Shown here: piece after piece, positions 35,426 to 46,244 of the stretch
Layout of the letters: each line of letters starts with the position of its first letter
Position numbering within the stretch: the first letter of the stretch is position 1
Source: Pleurodeles waltl
Taxonomy: Eukaryota; Chordata; Amphibia; Caudata; Salamandridae
Length of the DNA stretch: 64,000 nucleotides
Assembly: GCF_031143425.1 (NCBI RefSeq)
Contig: NC_090438.1
Coordinates: 778,483,138-778,547,137, forward strand
Reading direction: 5' to 3'
Translations under genes and position numbers: made by a program
Notes under the pieces: generated by a model
Told to the model about the DNA's origin: nothing
The model's input: only the letters and a program-made list of their open reading frames with translations
The model's database searches: none

Positions 35426-38400
35426 TCATGGGGTAGAGAGCTAAATAAAGTGGTGTCAGGAGTGGGAATGATCAAAACTTTGGCAGGGCAAACATGGTGT
35501 CGGATTGGAGAGGTGACAGATGGCTTTGGAGCGCTTAAGAGAGGAGCTAGATAGCTGGACAAATGGCCACGGATAGAGTTAAAAGATCAGGACAGAAATC
35601 TAACAGTTGATTACCATTTGAGTTACGATGGCTGTTTAGGGTCATAAAACAGTGCATGTTGTAATGTGTTTTTGAGAAAACAGCATTTTGTGGTGTGTAA
35701 TGCATAGCCATAGCTTTGTTGAATAGAATAAAACACAATGTAATTGTTTTAAATTGGCTCGCCTTTAAAGCAGCTCTTTTCCCTTCTGTTTGGAGAGGTA
35801 ATTGAAGCAGACGTGACCACACCTTGCACTGCCTAAATATCAAAGTAATTTCGTCAGTTTCTGCCCGTCCCTCCCCCTCCTGTGCTCCACAGGTTGCATT
35901 GCTAATTATCTCCTTTAATTGATAACTAACAGCGTCAATTTAAAGATTCACATATTGTAATTTTTTTAAACTACAAATGTAATGCCCACTGTTATCAGGC
36001 CTGGTGACGCAGTGATACTGGAGAGGACAGCGTTGCATGCCTGTTGGCGCCTGCTGCCCTAGCGGAGCACAGCATTGTGTAGTCTCTTTAGAGGACAGCA
36101 GCGGGCGTATTGGATTAAAAAAAATAAAAAAGAGGGTCTTTGTAATCTGATCTTGCCAGCTGTAACATGTTGAGAGTTCCTGTGTAACACGGAATTGAAA
36201 CATATCACAAAATTATAGAGTATGGGCGGAAGTTGGTTCGTCATAACCTCCTCCCACAGCCATGGTTTAGCTCAGTATGGCCTCCATCACATACGTCCCT
36301 CCCAGACTCACTAACTTTATGGTGTGTTGCAGTCTCTGCCTCATAATGCTGCTCTCTTAACCTTACCGCAGACACAGTGTTAAGGGTCATGGGGAATATC
36401 GCTGAGGGACTCGCATGAGCATTTCATCATGTAATTGGCATCAAGTGCAATAAACCACAAGATTCTAGTTTCATATCTGTGGTCCTTCTGAAGTTCCACC
36501 AAGGCCTGTCGAGGCTTGTGATCCCTTGTCTGTGGAAAATTCACTTTCTAGTCTAGTAAGTTCAAACTTGAGTGCTTGGAACTTTAAACTGGACTGAACT
36601 CTTAACTTTTTTTATACATAACTTTGTACAGTGTTTATTTTTATTCCCTCTCTGATAACTATCTGCAATGGTGGTAATAATTTTAGGTGTAGTAGGACGA
36701 GTCAATGAGGGATGCACATCCCACAGAATAGTCCAGTCGTACCTCAGGTCAGCCTAAAAGTGGGATACTGGCGTTAATCCGCTATACTCTTATAAGATCT
36801 CCCTCACTCCCATTGTTGCCATGAGTCGTGCACTTTGGCACTAGCTCTTACCTAAGGCTAGTGCTTGGTGTCCCTCCACCTATTAGTAGAAAGAGAACAT
36901 TAAGAAAGGACACTATCAAGTCCAGCTCTTAGAAATATTCTCTTGCTGCCAGTCTTCATAGAGCTAAATTATCTGCCCCTTTCTGCCCCCCCTTCAAAAT
37001 AGTCCACACTAACTACTTTCAGCAACATTCTGTTCTCTCTCTGGAGTCAGTTGGAAGGCACCCACACTTCATGTGCTCTAAGCATCTACTCATCTGGTGT
37101 GCATGACCTTCTCAAGCAAAAGCTGCCCCTATCACTACATTGGAGCTAAGGGGTCGATTCTTGAAGTGCAGTTAAGTAACTTTACATGAACTGCTCTTTG
37201 CTCAGTCTTTAGGCTCCCATCAGTAGCACCATGTTCCGCTTTGCTGCAAGCATCTTAAAAGGTTAACCCACTATCATCATTTGTTCATGTCTGGCAGCAC
37301 TGATAAGTATGTACCTTGAACCTTCTGTAACGCTTTGATGTAATCAAGATGACCGAGAGATGCAGGCTTCTCAGGTAGAGATTAAGGGCATTCACATCCA
37401 CAGGCATATCGATCTGCAGTGTGCAACATTAAATCTAGAACCTGTATGAAATGATTTAAGCATGCAAGTATAAAGAGCAGACTTCCAGCTTCTCCCTGCC
37501 CAACTTCCATCAAAGGATAATGTGCCATTCACCCACCTTATACAGCTGTGTGAAACCCCAGACAGAGCCCAACGTCCTCAAGCAATACAATGAAAATCTC
37601 AACCGGTGAGGACTTAACTCATTGAAGTGGCCAGTAATGGTGGTTTGAGAACTATCCTAACACAAAAGTCTACATAGTTCCTCTTAGGCCTGGCATATAG
37701 CCCTAAAATTAGCAGCAGATATGATTAAATGCCTTTGCACCACTCCGAATGGATGACGTTGTCGATTCTATTATGGGCGTTTCCAGCCATCAAGCAGAGT
37801 GACTCCTGAGACTCCAGACACACGAATCTCAGCAAAAAGTCTCTCGAGAAACACAGGAAGACTCTGAAAATAGATCATCCCATAGTCTACCCACTTCTAC
37901 CAACTTCATCCATGTCAGAATGTTTATACAAGAATTACTTGACGTTCTCGAAGTTCCAGACTACCCAATACTTGATTGCTTTCAGTTTTGAACTCACTAG
38001 AGGAAAAAAGGGATTCAGCTGGATGACTCCACCCCCCCCCCCCCCCCATCTGCTTCTTCAAAATCAAAGCAGCCTTTCTTGTGGAAATGAGCGCGCAAGC
38101 AACATTGTCTTTCTGAGACATATGGTTCATCTTTTGCTGCTCCTCTTTCAGATGTTAAGAAATAAGGGTGGTAAACTGGGATCATTAGTCAAACAAAACT
38201 GAATAGAAGTAAAGTTTCCAATTTAAGCTCATTTCAGTCTTTGAAGGACTGTACCGTCCCCCTCTTCTATGGAGGAGGCACTACAGATGCTGCACTTAGT
38301 CAGTGGAAGAAGAGCCGGTGCCAAAAGACTGGTCGAAACAAGCCTGACTGTAAAATATATGCCACGAGAACTGGTCGGAGCCCAGAATGCAGCCACTGCA

Positions 38401-38478
38401 AGGAGGAAAGAAATACGTTGTATGGCGACTTGAACAGGACATAATGATCTTTGAAATTGTTGTGGAATTTAAGGATTG
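35426..38478. other. No gene recognised; C tract
   Basis: Three kb without repeat boundaries or credible exons. A poly-C tract lies at 38032-38047. This is the pre-insertion flank of the LTR retrotransposon. Confidence 0.4.
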
Positions 38479-38483
38479 CTGAG

Positions 38484-41168
38484 TGTAAGGAAATGCCTCC
38501 TTGGCATGGTTGCCCCCTGACTTTTTGCCTTTGCTGATGCTATGTTTACAATTGAAAGTGTGCTGAGGCCTGCTAACCAGGCCCCAGCACCAGTGTTCTT
38601 TCCCTAACCTGTACTTTTGTATCCACAATTGGCAGACCCTGGCATCCAGATAAGTCCCTTGTAACTGGTACTTCTAGTACCAAGGGCCCTGATGCCAAGG
38701 AAGGTCTCTAAGGGCTGCAGCATGTCTTATGCCACCCTGGAGACCTCTCACTCAGCACAGACACACTGCTTGCCAGCTTGTGTGTGCTAGTGAGGACAAA
38801 ACGAGTAAGTCGACATGGCACTCCCCTCAGGGTGCCATGCCAGCCTCTCACTGCCTATGCAGTATAGGTAAGACACCCCTCTAGCAGGCCTTACAGCCCT
38901 AAGGCAGGGTGCACTATACCATAGGTGAGGGTACCAGTGCATGAGCATGGTACCCCTACAGTGTCTAAATAAAACCTTAGACATTGTAAGTGCAGGGTAG
39001 CCATAAGAGTATATGGTCTGGGAGTCTGTCAAACACGAACTCCACAGCACCATAATGGCTACACTGAAAACTGGGAAGTTTGGTATCAAACTTCTCAGCA
39101 CAATAAATGCACACTGATGCCAGTGTACATTTTATTGTAAAATACACCACAGAGGGCACCTTAGAGGTGCCCCCTGAAACTTAACCGACTATCTGTGTAG
39201 GCTGACTAGTTTTAGCAGCCTGCCACAAACCGAGACATGTTGCTGGCCCCATGGGGAGAGTGCCTTTGTCACTCTGAGGCCAGTAACAAAGCCTGCACTG
39301 GGTGGAGATGCTAACACCTCTCCCAGGCAGGAATTGTCACACCTGGCGGTGAGCCTCAAAGGCTCACCTCCTTTGTGCCAACCCAGCAGGACACTCCAGC
39401 TAGTGGAGTTGCCCGCCCCCTCCGGCCAGGCCCCACTTTTGGCGGCAAGGCCGGAGAAGATAATGAGAATAACAAGGAGGAGTCACTGACCAGTCAGGAC
39501 AGCCCCTAAGGTGTCCTGAGCTGAGGTGACTCTAACTTTTAGAAATCCTCCATCTTGCAGATGGAGGATTCCCCCAATAGGGTTAGGAATGTGACCCCCT
39601 CCCCTTGGGAGGAGGCACAAAGAGGGTGTACCCACCCTCAGGGCTAGTAGCCATTGGCTACTAACCCCCCCAGACCTAAACACGCCCTTAAATTTAGTAT
39701 TTAAGGGCTACCCTGAACCCTAGAAAATTAGATTCCTGCAACTACAAGAAGAAGGACTGCCCAGCTGAAAACCCCTGCAGCGGAAGACCAGAAGACGACA
39801 ACTGCCTTGGCTCCAGAAACTCACCGGCCTGTCTCCTGCCTTCCAAAGATCCTGCTCCAGCGACGCCTTCCAAAGGGACCAGCGACCTCGACATCCTCTG
39901 AGGACTGCCCCTGCTTCGAAAAGACAAGAAACTCCCGAGGACAGCGGACCTGCTCCAAGAAAAAGCTGCAACTTTGTTTCCAGCAGCTTTAAAGAACCCT
40001 GCAAGCTCCCCGCAAGAAGCGTGAGACTTGCAACACTGCACCCGGCGACCCCGACTCGGCTGGTGGCGATCCAACACCTCAGGAGGGACCCCAGGACTAC
40101 TCTGATACTGTGAGTACCAAAACCTGTCCCCCCTGAGCCCCCACAGCGCCGCCTGCAGAGGGAATCCCGAGGCTTCCCCTGACCGCGACTCTTTGAACCT
40201 AAAGTCCCGACACCTGGGAGAGACCCTGCATCCGCAGCCCCCAGGACCTGAAGGACCGGACTTTCACTGGAGAAGTGACCCCCAGGAGTCCCTCTCCCTT
40301 GCCCAAGTGGAGGTTTCCCCGAGGAATCCCCCCCTTGCCTGCCTGCAGCGCTGAAGAGATCCCGAGATCTCTCATAGACTAACATTGAAAACCCGACGCT
40401 TGTTTCTACACTGCACCCGGCCGCCCCCGCGCTGCTGAGGGTGAAATTTCTGTGTGGGCTTGTGTCCCCCCCGGTGCCCTACAAAACCCCCCTGGTCTGC
40501 CCTCCGAAGACGCGGGTACTTACCTGCAAGCAGACCGGAACCGGGGCACCCCCTTCTCTCCATTCTAGCCTATGTGTTTTGGGCACCACTTTGAACTCTG
40601 CACCTGACCGGCCCTGAGCTGCTGGTGTGGTGAGTTTGGGGTTGCTCTGAACCCCCAACGGTGGGCTACCTTGGACCAAGAACTGAACCCTGTAAGTGTC
40701 CTACTTACCTGGTAAAACTAACAAAAACTTACCTCCCCCAGGAACTGTGAAAATTGCACTGTGTCCACTTTTAAAACAGCTATTTGTCAATAACTTGAAA
40801 AGTATACATGCAATTTTGATGATCTGAAGTTCCTAAAGTACTTACCTGCAATACCTTTCGAATGAGATATTACATGTAGAATTTGAACCTATGGTTCTTA
40901 AAATAAACTAAGAAAAGATATTTTTCTATATAAAAACCTATTGGCTGGATTTGTCTCTGAGTGTGTGTACCTCATTTATTGTCTTGTGTATGTACAACAA
41001 ATGCTTAACACTACTCCTTGGATAAGCCTACTGCTCGACCACACTACCACAAAATAGAGCATTAGTATTATCTATTTTTACCACTATTTTACCTCTAAGG
41101 GGAACCCTTGGACTCTGTGCATGCTATTCCTTACTTTGAAATAGCACATACAGAGCCAACTTCTTACA
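38484..41168 (+). repeat. 5' LTR (2685 bp)
   Basis: Starts TGTAAGGAAATGCC and ends CAACTTCTTACA (TG...CA). It matches 46245-48930 almost exactly. At 2.7 kb it is long for a gypsy LTR. A TATA-like box at 39698 and a polyadenylation signal AATAAA at 40902-40907 suggest U3 of about 1.24 kb, a long R of about 1.2 kb and a short U5. Open frames on its minus strand, up to 221 codons, follow from GC-rich composition and have no recognisable domain. Confidence 0.95.
39698..39705 (+). promoter_or_regulatory. Putative LTR core promoter (TATA-like)
   Basis: TATTTAAG lies in a small palindrome (CCCTTAAAT/ATTTAAGGG) and is followed about 25-30 bp downstream by GATTCCTGCAACT, a plausible start region. The same box is at 47458-47465 in the 3' LTR. 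It is the only TATA-like site I noted that leaves a downstream polyadenylation signal inside R. Assignment is inference. Confidence 0.35.
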
Positions 41169-41169
41169 T

Positions 41170-41187
41170 TGGTGGATCAGCGGTGGG
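41170..41187 (+). other. Primer binding site, tRNA-Leu-like with 2 nt insertion
   Basis: One base after the LTR the sequence reads TGGTGGATCAGCGGTGGG. The complement of the 3' end of vertebrate tRNA-Leu (AAG/TAG type) is TGGTGGCAGCGGTGGG, so the site matches except for an inserted AT. Position and the TGG start fit a minus-strand primer site. The tRNA identity is from memory of the acceptor and T-arm sequence. Confidence 0.6.
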
Positions 41188-41435
41188 GTACAAGACTTTG
41201 CATTTGCTGGACTACTCAGCCAATACCTGATCACACGACAAATTCCAAAATTGTCATTAGAAATTTATTTTTGCAATTTGAAAAGTTTTCTAAATTCTTA
41301 AAAGTCCTGCTAGGGCCTTGTGTGTTAAGTCCCTGTTTAGCATTTCTTTTAGAGTTTAAAAGTTTGTAAAAGTTTGAATTAGATTCTAGAACCAGTTGTA
41401 GATTCTTAAAAAGTATTCCAACTTTTAGAAGCAAA

Positions 41436-44400
41436 ATGTCTAGCACAGATGTGACCGTGGTGGAACTCGACACCACACCTTACCTCCATCTTAAGATGAG
41501 GGAGCTAAGGTCACTCTGTAAAATAAAGAAAATAACAATGGGCCCCAAACCTACCAAAATACAGCTCCAGGAGCTTTTGGCAGAGTTTGAAAAGGCCAAC
41601 CCCTCTGAGGGTGGCAACTCAGAGGAAGAGGATAGTGACTTGGAGGACAATTCCCCCCTACCAGTCCTATCTAGGGAGAACAGGGTCCCTCAAACCCTGA
41701 CTCCAAAAATAATAGTCAGAGATGCTGGTTCCCTCACAGGAGAGACCAACACCTCTGAAATCACTGAGGATAGCCCCAGTGAAGAGGACATCCAGTTAGC
41801 CAGGATGGCCAAAAGATTGGCTTTGGAAAGACAGATCCTAGCCATAGAGAGGGAAAGACAAGAGATGGGCCTAGGACCCATCAATGGTGGCAGCAACATA
41901 AATAGGGTCAGAGATTCTCCTGACATGTTGAAAATCCCTAAAGGGATTGTAACTAAATATGAAGATGGTGATGACATCACCAAATGGTTCACAGCTTTTG
42001 AGAGGGCTTGTGTAACCAGAAAAGTGAACAGATCTCACTGGGGTGCTCTCCTTTGGGAAATGTTCACAGGAAAGTGTAGGGATAGACTCCTCACACTCTC
42101 TGGACAAGATGCAGAATCTTATGACCTCATGAAGGGTACCCTGATTGAGGGCTTTGGATTCTCCACTGAGGAGTATAGGATTAGATTCAGGGGGGCTCAA
42201 AAATCCTCGAGCCAGACCTGGGTTGACTTTGTAGACTACTCAGTGAAAACACTAGATGGTTGGATTCAAGGCAGTGGTGTAAGTAATTATGATGGGCTGT
42301 ACAATTTATTTGTGAAAGAACACCTATTGAGTAATTGTTTCAATGATAAACTGCATCAGCATCTGGTAGACCTAGGACCAATTTCTCCCCAAGAATTGGG
42401 AAAGAAGGCGGACCATTGGGTCAAGACAAGGGTGTCCAAGACTTCAACAGGGGGTGACCAAAAGAAAGGGGTCACAAAGACTCCCCAGGGGAAGGGTGAT
42501 GAGACAACCAAAACTAAAAATAGTCAAGAGTCTTCTACAGGCCCCCAAAAACCTGCACAGGAGGGTGGGCCCAGAGCCTCTTCACAAAACAATGGGTACA
42601 AGGGTAAAAACTTTGATCCCAAAAAGGCCTGGTGTCATAGCTGTAAACAGCATGGACACCAAACTGGAGACAAGGCCTGTCCCAAGAAAGGTTCCACTCC
42701 AAACTCCCATCCAGGTAACACTGGTATGGCTAGTCTCCAAGTGGGATCAACAGTGTGCCCAGAGCAAATCAGGGTCCACACTGAAGCTACTCTAGTTTCT
42801 GAGGGTGGGGTGGATTTAGCCACACTAGCTGTCTGGCCGCCTAACATGCAAAAATACAGACAGCAACTCTTAATTAATGGGACTAGAATAGAGGGCCTGA
42901 GGGATACAGGTGCCAGTGTCACCATGGTGACAGAGAAACTGGTTTCCCCTGGCCAATACCTGACTGGAAAAACTTACACAGTCACCAACGCTGACAATCA
43001 GAGAAAAGTACATCCCATGGCAATGGTTACTTTAGAATGGGGAGGGGTCAATGGCCTGAAACAGGTGGTGGTCTCCTCAAATATCCCAGTGGACTGTCTG
43101 CTTGGAAATGACCTGGAGTCCTCAGCATGGGCTGAGGTAGAACTAAAAACCCATGCAGCAATGCTGGGTATCCCTGAACTAGTGTGTGTGAAAACAAGAG
43201 CACAGTGCAAGGCACAGGGTGAACAAGTAGAGCTGGAGTCTGGAAGAATGGCCCAGCCTACCAAGGGAACAGGAAAGTCAGTTGGGAAACCAACTGCAAC
43301 ACAGCAAAAGAAAGGGAACCTCTCTTCTCAGGAAGAAGTTCTGCCCTCTGAGGGAACTGAGCCTTTGGAGCTTGAACCTTATCAGGTTGAGCTCTTAGGC
43401 CCAGGGGGACCCTCAAGGGAGGAGCTGTGTAAGGGACAAGAAACCTGTCCCTCTCTTGAAGGCCTTAGGCAGCAAGCTGCTGAAGAGTCCAAAGGCAAGA
43501 AAAATGGAACGCATAGGGTCTATTGGGAAGATGGACTCCTGTACACTGAGGCCAGAGACCCCAAACCTGGTGCCACTAGGAGAGTGGTAGTGCCTCAGCT
43601 GTTCAGAGAGTTCATCCTAACCTTGGCCCATGACATTCCCCTTGCTGGACATTTGGGACAAACCAAGACGTGGGAGAGGTTAGTCAACCACTTCTACTGG
43701 CCCAATATGTCCAGCATGGTTAAGGAGTTTTGCCTCTCCTGCCCCACCTGTCAAGCCAGTGGTAAGACAGGTGGGCATCCAAAGGCCCCCCTCATTCCAC
43801 TTCCAGTGGTGGGGGTTCCCTTTGAAAGAGTGGGTGTGGACATAGTTGGTCCACTAGAACCTCCCACAGCCTCAGGAAATATGTATATCCTGGTAGTAGT
43901 GGATCATGCTACCAGGTATCCTGAAGCTATTCCCCTTAGGTCGACTACTGCCCCTGCAGTAGCCAAGGCCCTCATTGGTATCTTTACCAGAGTGGGTTTC
44001 CCTAAGGAGGTGGTGTCTGACAGAGGTACCAACTTCATGTCAGCATACCTAAAGCACATGTGGAATGAGTGTGGGGTGACTTATAAATTCACTACACCCT
44101 ACCATCCACAAACTAATGGCTTAGTTGAGAGATTCAACAAGACATTAAAGGGCATGATCATGGGGCTCCCAGAAAAACTCAAAAGGAGATGGGATGTCCT
44201 CTTGCCATGTCTGCTTTTCGCTTACAGGGAGGTGCCACAGAAGGGAGTAGGATTCTCACCCTTTGAACTTCTGTTTGGTCATCCTGTAAGGGGACCACTT
44301 GCCCTTGTTAAAGAAGGCTGGGAGAGACCTCTCCATGAGCCTAAACAGGACATAGTGGACTATGTACTTGGCCTTCGCTCTAGAATGGCAGAGTACATGG

Positions 44401-46214
44401 AAAAGGCAACCAAAAACCTTGAGGCCAGCCAACAGCTCCAGAAGTTTTGGTATGACCAAAAGGCTGCACTGGTTGAGTTCCAACCAGGGCAGAAAGTCTG
44501 GGTTCTGGAGCCTGTGGCTCCCAGGGCACTCCAGGACAAATGGAGTGGCCCTTACCCAGTACTAGAGAGGAAGAGTCAGGTCACCTACTTGGTGGACCTG
44601 GGCACAAGCAGGAGCCCCAAGAGGGTGATCCATGTAAACCGCCTTAAGCTCTTCCACGACAGGGCTGATGTCAATCTGTTGATGGTAACAGATGAGGATC
44701 AGGAGGCAGAGAGTGAACCTCTCCCTGATCTTCTGTCATCAGACCCAAAAGATGGTACAGTAGATGGAGTGATCTACTCAGACACCCTCTCTGGCCAACA
44801 GCAAGCTGATTGTAGGAGAGTCCTACAACAGTTTCCTGAACTCTTCTCCTTAACCCCTGGTCAGACACACCTGTGTACCCATGATGTGGACACAGGAGAC
44901 AGCATGCCTGTCAAGAACAAAATCTTTAGACAGTCTGACCATGTTAAGGAAAGCATCAAGGTGGAAGTCCACAAGATGCTGGAATTGGGAGTAATTGAGC
45001 GCTCTGACAGCCCCTGGGCTAGCCCAGTGGTCTTAGTCCCCAAACCTCACACCAAAGATGGAAAGAAAGAGATGAGGTTTTGTGTGGACTACAGAGGGCT
45101 CAATTCTGTCACCAAGACAGATGCCCATCCAATTCCAAGAGCTGATGAGCTCATTGATAAATTAGGTGCTGCCAAATTTCTAAGTACCTTTGACTTGACA
45201 GCAGGGTACTGGCAAATAAAAATGGCACCTGGAGCAAAAGAAAAGACAGCATTCTCCACACCTGATGGGCATTATCAGTTTACTGTTATGCCCTTTGGTT
45301 TAAAGAATGCCCCTGCCACCTTCCAAAGGTTGGTGAATCAAGTCCTTGCTGGCTTGGAGTCCTTTAGCACAGCTTATCTTGATGATATTGCTGTCTTTAG
45401 CTCCACCTGGCAGGATCACCTGGTCCACCTGAGGAAGGTTTTGAAGGCTCTGCAATCTGCAGGCCTCTCTATCAAGGCATCCAAATGCCAGATAGGGCAG
45501 GGAACTGTGGTTTACTTGGGACACCTTGTAGGTGGAGGCCAAGTTCAGCCACTCCAACCCAAGATCCAGACTATTCTGGACTGGGTAGCTCCAAAAACCC
45601 AGACTCAAGTCAGGGCATTCCTTGGCTTGACTGGGTATTACAGGAGGTTTGTGAAGGGATATGGATCCATTGTGACAGCCCTCACTGAACTCACCTCCAA
45701 GAAAATGCCCAAGAAAGTAAACTGGACTGTGGAATGCCAACAGGCCTTTGACACCCTGAAACAGGCAATGTGCTCAGCACCAGTTCTAAAAGCTCCAGAT
45801 TATTCTAAGCAGTTCATTGTGCAGACTGATGCCTCTGAACATGGGATAGGGGCAGTTTTGTCCCAAACAAATGATGATGGCCTTGACCAGCCTGTTGCTT
45901 TCATTAGCAGGAGGTTACTCCCCAGGGAGCAGCGTTGGAGTGCCATTGAGAGGGAGGCCTTTGCTGTGGTTTGGTCCCTGAAGAAGCTGAGACCATACCT
46001 CTTTGGGACTCACTTCCTAGTTCAAACTGACCACAGACCTCTCAAATGGCTGATGCAAATGAAAGGTGAAAATCCTAAACTGTTGAGGTGGTCCATCTCC
46101 CTACAGGGAATGGACTTTATAGTGGAACACAGACCTGGGACTGCCCATGCCAATGCAGATGGCCTTTCCAGGTTCTTCCACTTAGAAAATGAAGACTCTC
46201 TTGGGAAAGGTTAG
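41436..46214 (+). CDS. gag-pol: Gag-pol polyprotein, Gmr1-like (PR-IN-RT-RH order)
   Basis: One 1592-residue frame encodes all functions for retrotransposition through an RNA intermediate. The ATG at 41436 is the first ATG after the 5' LTR and has A at -3. Order by residue: a SAP-like helix pair (about 10-50); a capsid region whose second half (about 246-330) resembles a SCAN domain; a zinc knuckle C400-C403-H408-C415 (CX2CX4HX6C rather than CX4C); an aspartic protease with DTGAS at 490-494; an integrase H732-H739-C766-C769 finger, catalytic D802, D862 and E898 (D-X59-D-X35-E) and a GPY module at 1038-1040; a reverse transcriptase with D1253 and YLDD 1314-1317; and RNase H D1465, E1505 and D1532. 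All key catalytic residues are present, with no stop or frameshift. Gag and pol are fused in frame, so no recoding site is needed. Stop is at 46212, 30 bp before the 3' LTR. No env frame is present. Confidence 0.95.
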   Translation: MSSTDVTVVELDTTPYLHLKMRELRSLCKIKKITMGPKPTKIQLQELLAEFEKANPSEGGNSEEEDSDLEDNSPLPVLSRENRVPQTLTPKIIVRDAGSLTGETNTSEITEDSPSEEDIQLARMAKRLALERQILAIERERQEMGLGPINGGSNINRVRDSPDMLKIPKGIVTKYEDGDDITKWFTAFERACVTRKVNRSHWGALLWEMFTGKCRDRLLTLSGQDAESYDLMKGTLIEGFGFSTEEYRIRFRGAQKSSSQTWVDFVDYSVKTLDGWIQGSGVSNYDGLYNLFVKEHLLSNCFNDKLHQHLVDLGPISPQELGKKADHWVKTRVSKTSTGGDQKKGVTKTPQGKGDETTKTKNSQESSTGPQKPAQEGGPRASSQNNGYKGKNFDPKKAWCHSCKQHGHQTGDKACPKKGSTPNSHPGNTGMASLQVGSTVCPEQIRVHTEATLVSEGGVDLATLAVWPPNMQKYRQQLLINGTRIEGLRDTGASVTMVTEKLVSPGQYLTGKTYTVTNADNQRKVHPMAMVTLEWGGVNGLKQVVVSSNIPVDCLLGNDLESSAWAEVELKTHAAMLGIPELVCVKTRAQCKAQGEQVELESGRMAQPTKGTGKSVGKPTATQQKKGNLSSQEEVLPSEGTEPLELEPYQVELLGPGGPSREELCKGQETCPSLEGLRQQAAEESKGKKNGTHRVYWEDGLLYTEARDPKPGATRRVVVPQLFREFILTLAHDIPLAGHLGQTKTWERLVNHFYWPNMSSMVKEFCLSCPTCQASGKTGGHPKAPLIPLPVVGVPFERVGVDIVGPLEPPTASGNMYILVVVDHATRYPEAIPLRSTTAPAVAKALIGIFTRVGFPKEVVSDRGTNFMSAYLKHMWNECGVTYKFTTPYHPQTNGLVERFNKTLKGMIMGLPEKLKRRWDVLLPCLLFAYREVPQKGVGFSPFELLFGHPVRGPLALVKEGWERPLHEPKQDIVDYVLGLRSRMAEYMEKATKNLEASQQLQKFWYDQKAALVEFQPGQKVWVLEPVAPRALQDKWSGPYPVLERKSQVTYLVDLGTSRSPKRVIHVNRLKLFHDRADVNLLMVTDEDQEAESEPLPDLLSSDPKDGTVDGVIYSDTLSGQQQADCRRVLQQFPELFSLTPGQTHLCTHDVDTGDSMPVKNKIFRQSDHVKESIKVEVHKMLELGVIERSDSPWASPVVLVPKPHTKDGKKEMRFCVDYRGLNSVTKTDAHPIPRADELIDKLGAAKFLSTFDLTAGYWQIKMAPGAKEKTAFSTPDGHYQFTVMPFGLKNAPATFQRLVNQVLAGLESFSTAYLDDIAVFSSTWQDHLVHLRKVLKALQSAGLSIKASKCQIGQGTVVYLGHLVGGGQVQPLQPKIQTILDWVAPKTQTQVRAFLGLTGYYRRFVKGYGSIVTALTELTSKKMPKKVNWTVECQQAFDTLKQAMCSAPVLKAPDYSKQFIVQTDASEHGIGAVLSQTNDDGLDQPVAFISRRLLPREQRWSAIEREAFAVVWSLKKLRPYLFGTHFLVQTDHRPLKWLMQMKGENPKLLRWSISLQGMDFIVEHRPGTAHANADGLSRFFHLENEDSLGKG

Positions 46215-46230
46215 TCTCATCCTCTTTCGT

Positions 46231-46244
46231 TTGGGGGGGGGTTG
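46231..46244 (+). other. Polypurine tract
   Basis: TTGGGGGGGGGTTG lies immediately upstream of the 3' LTR, with a run of nine G. It is the expected plus-strand primer site. The three bases TTG between the G run and the LTR are unusual but close to the usual spacing. Confidence 0.7.

Noticed and set aside
39720..40385. 221-codon minus-strand frame present in both LTRs
   Set aside because: It recurs at 47480-48145 only because the LTRs are nearly identical. The GC-rich antisense frame shows serine/glycine/arginine bias and no domain, so it is not evidence of a gene.
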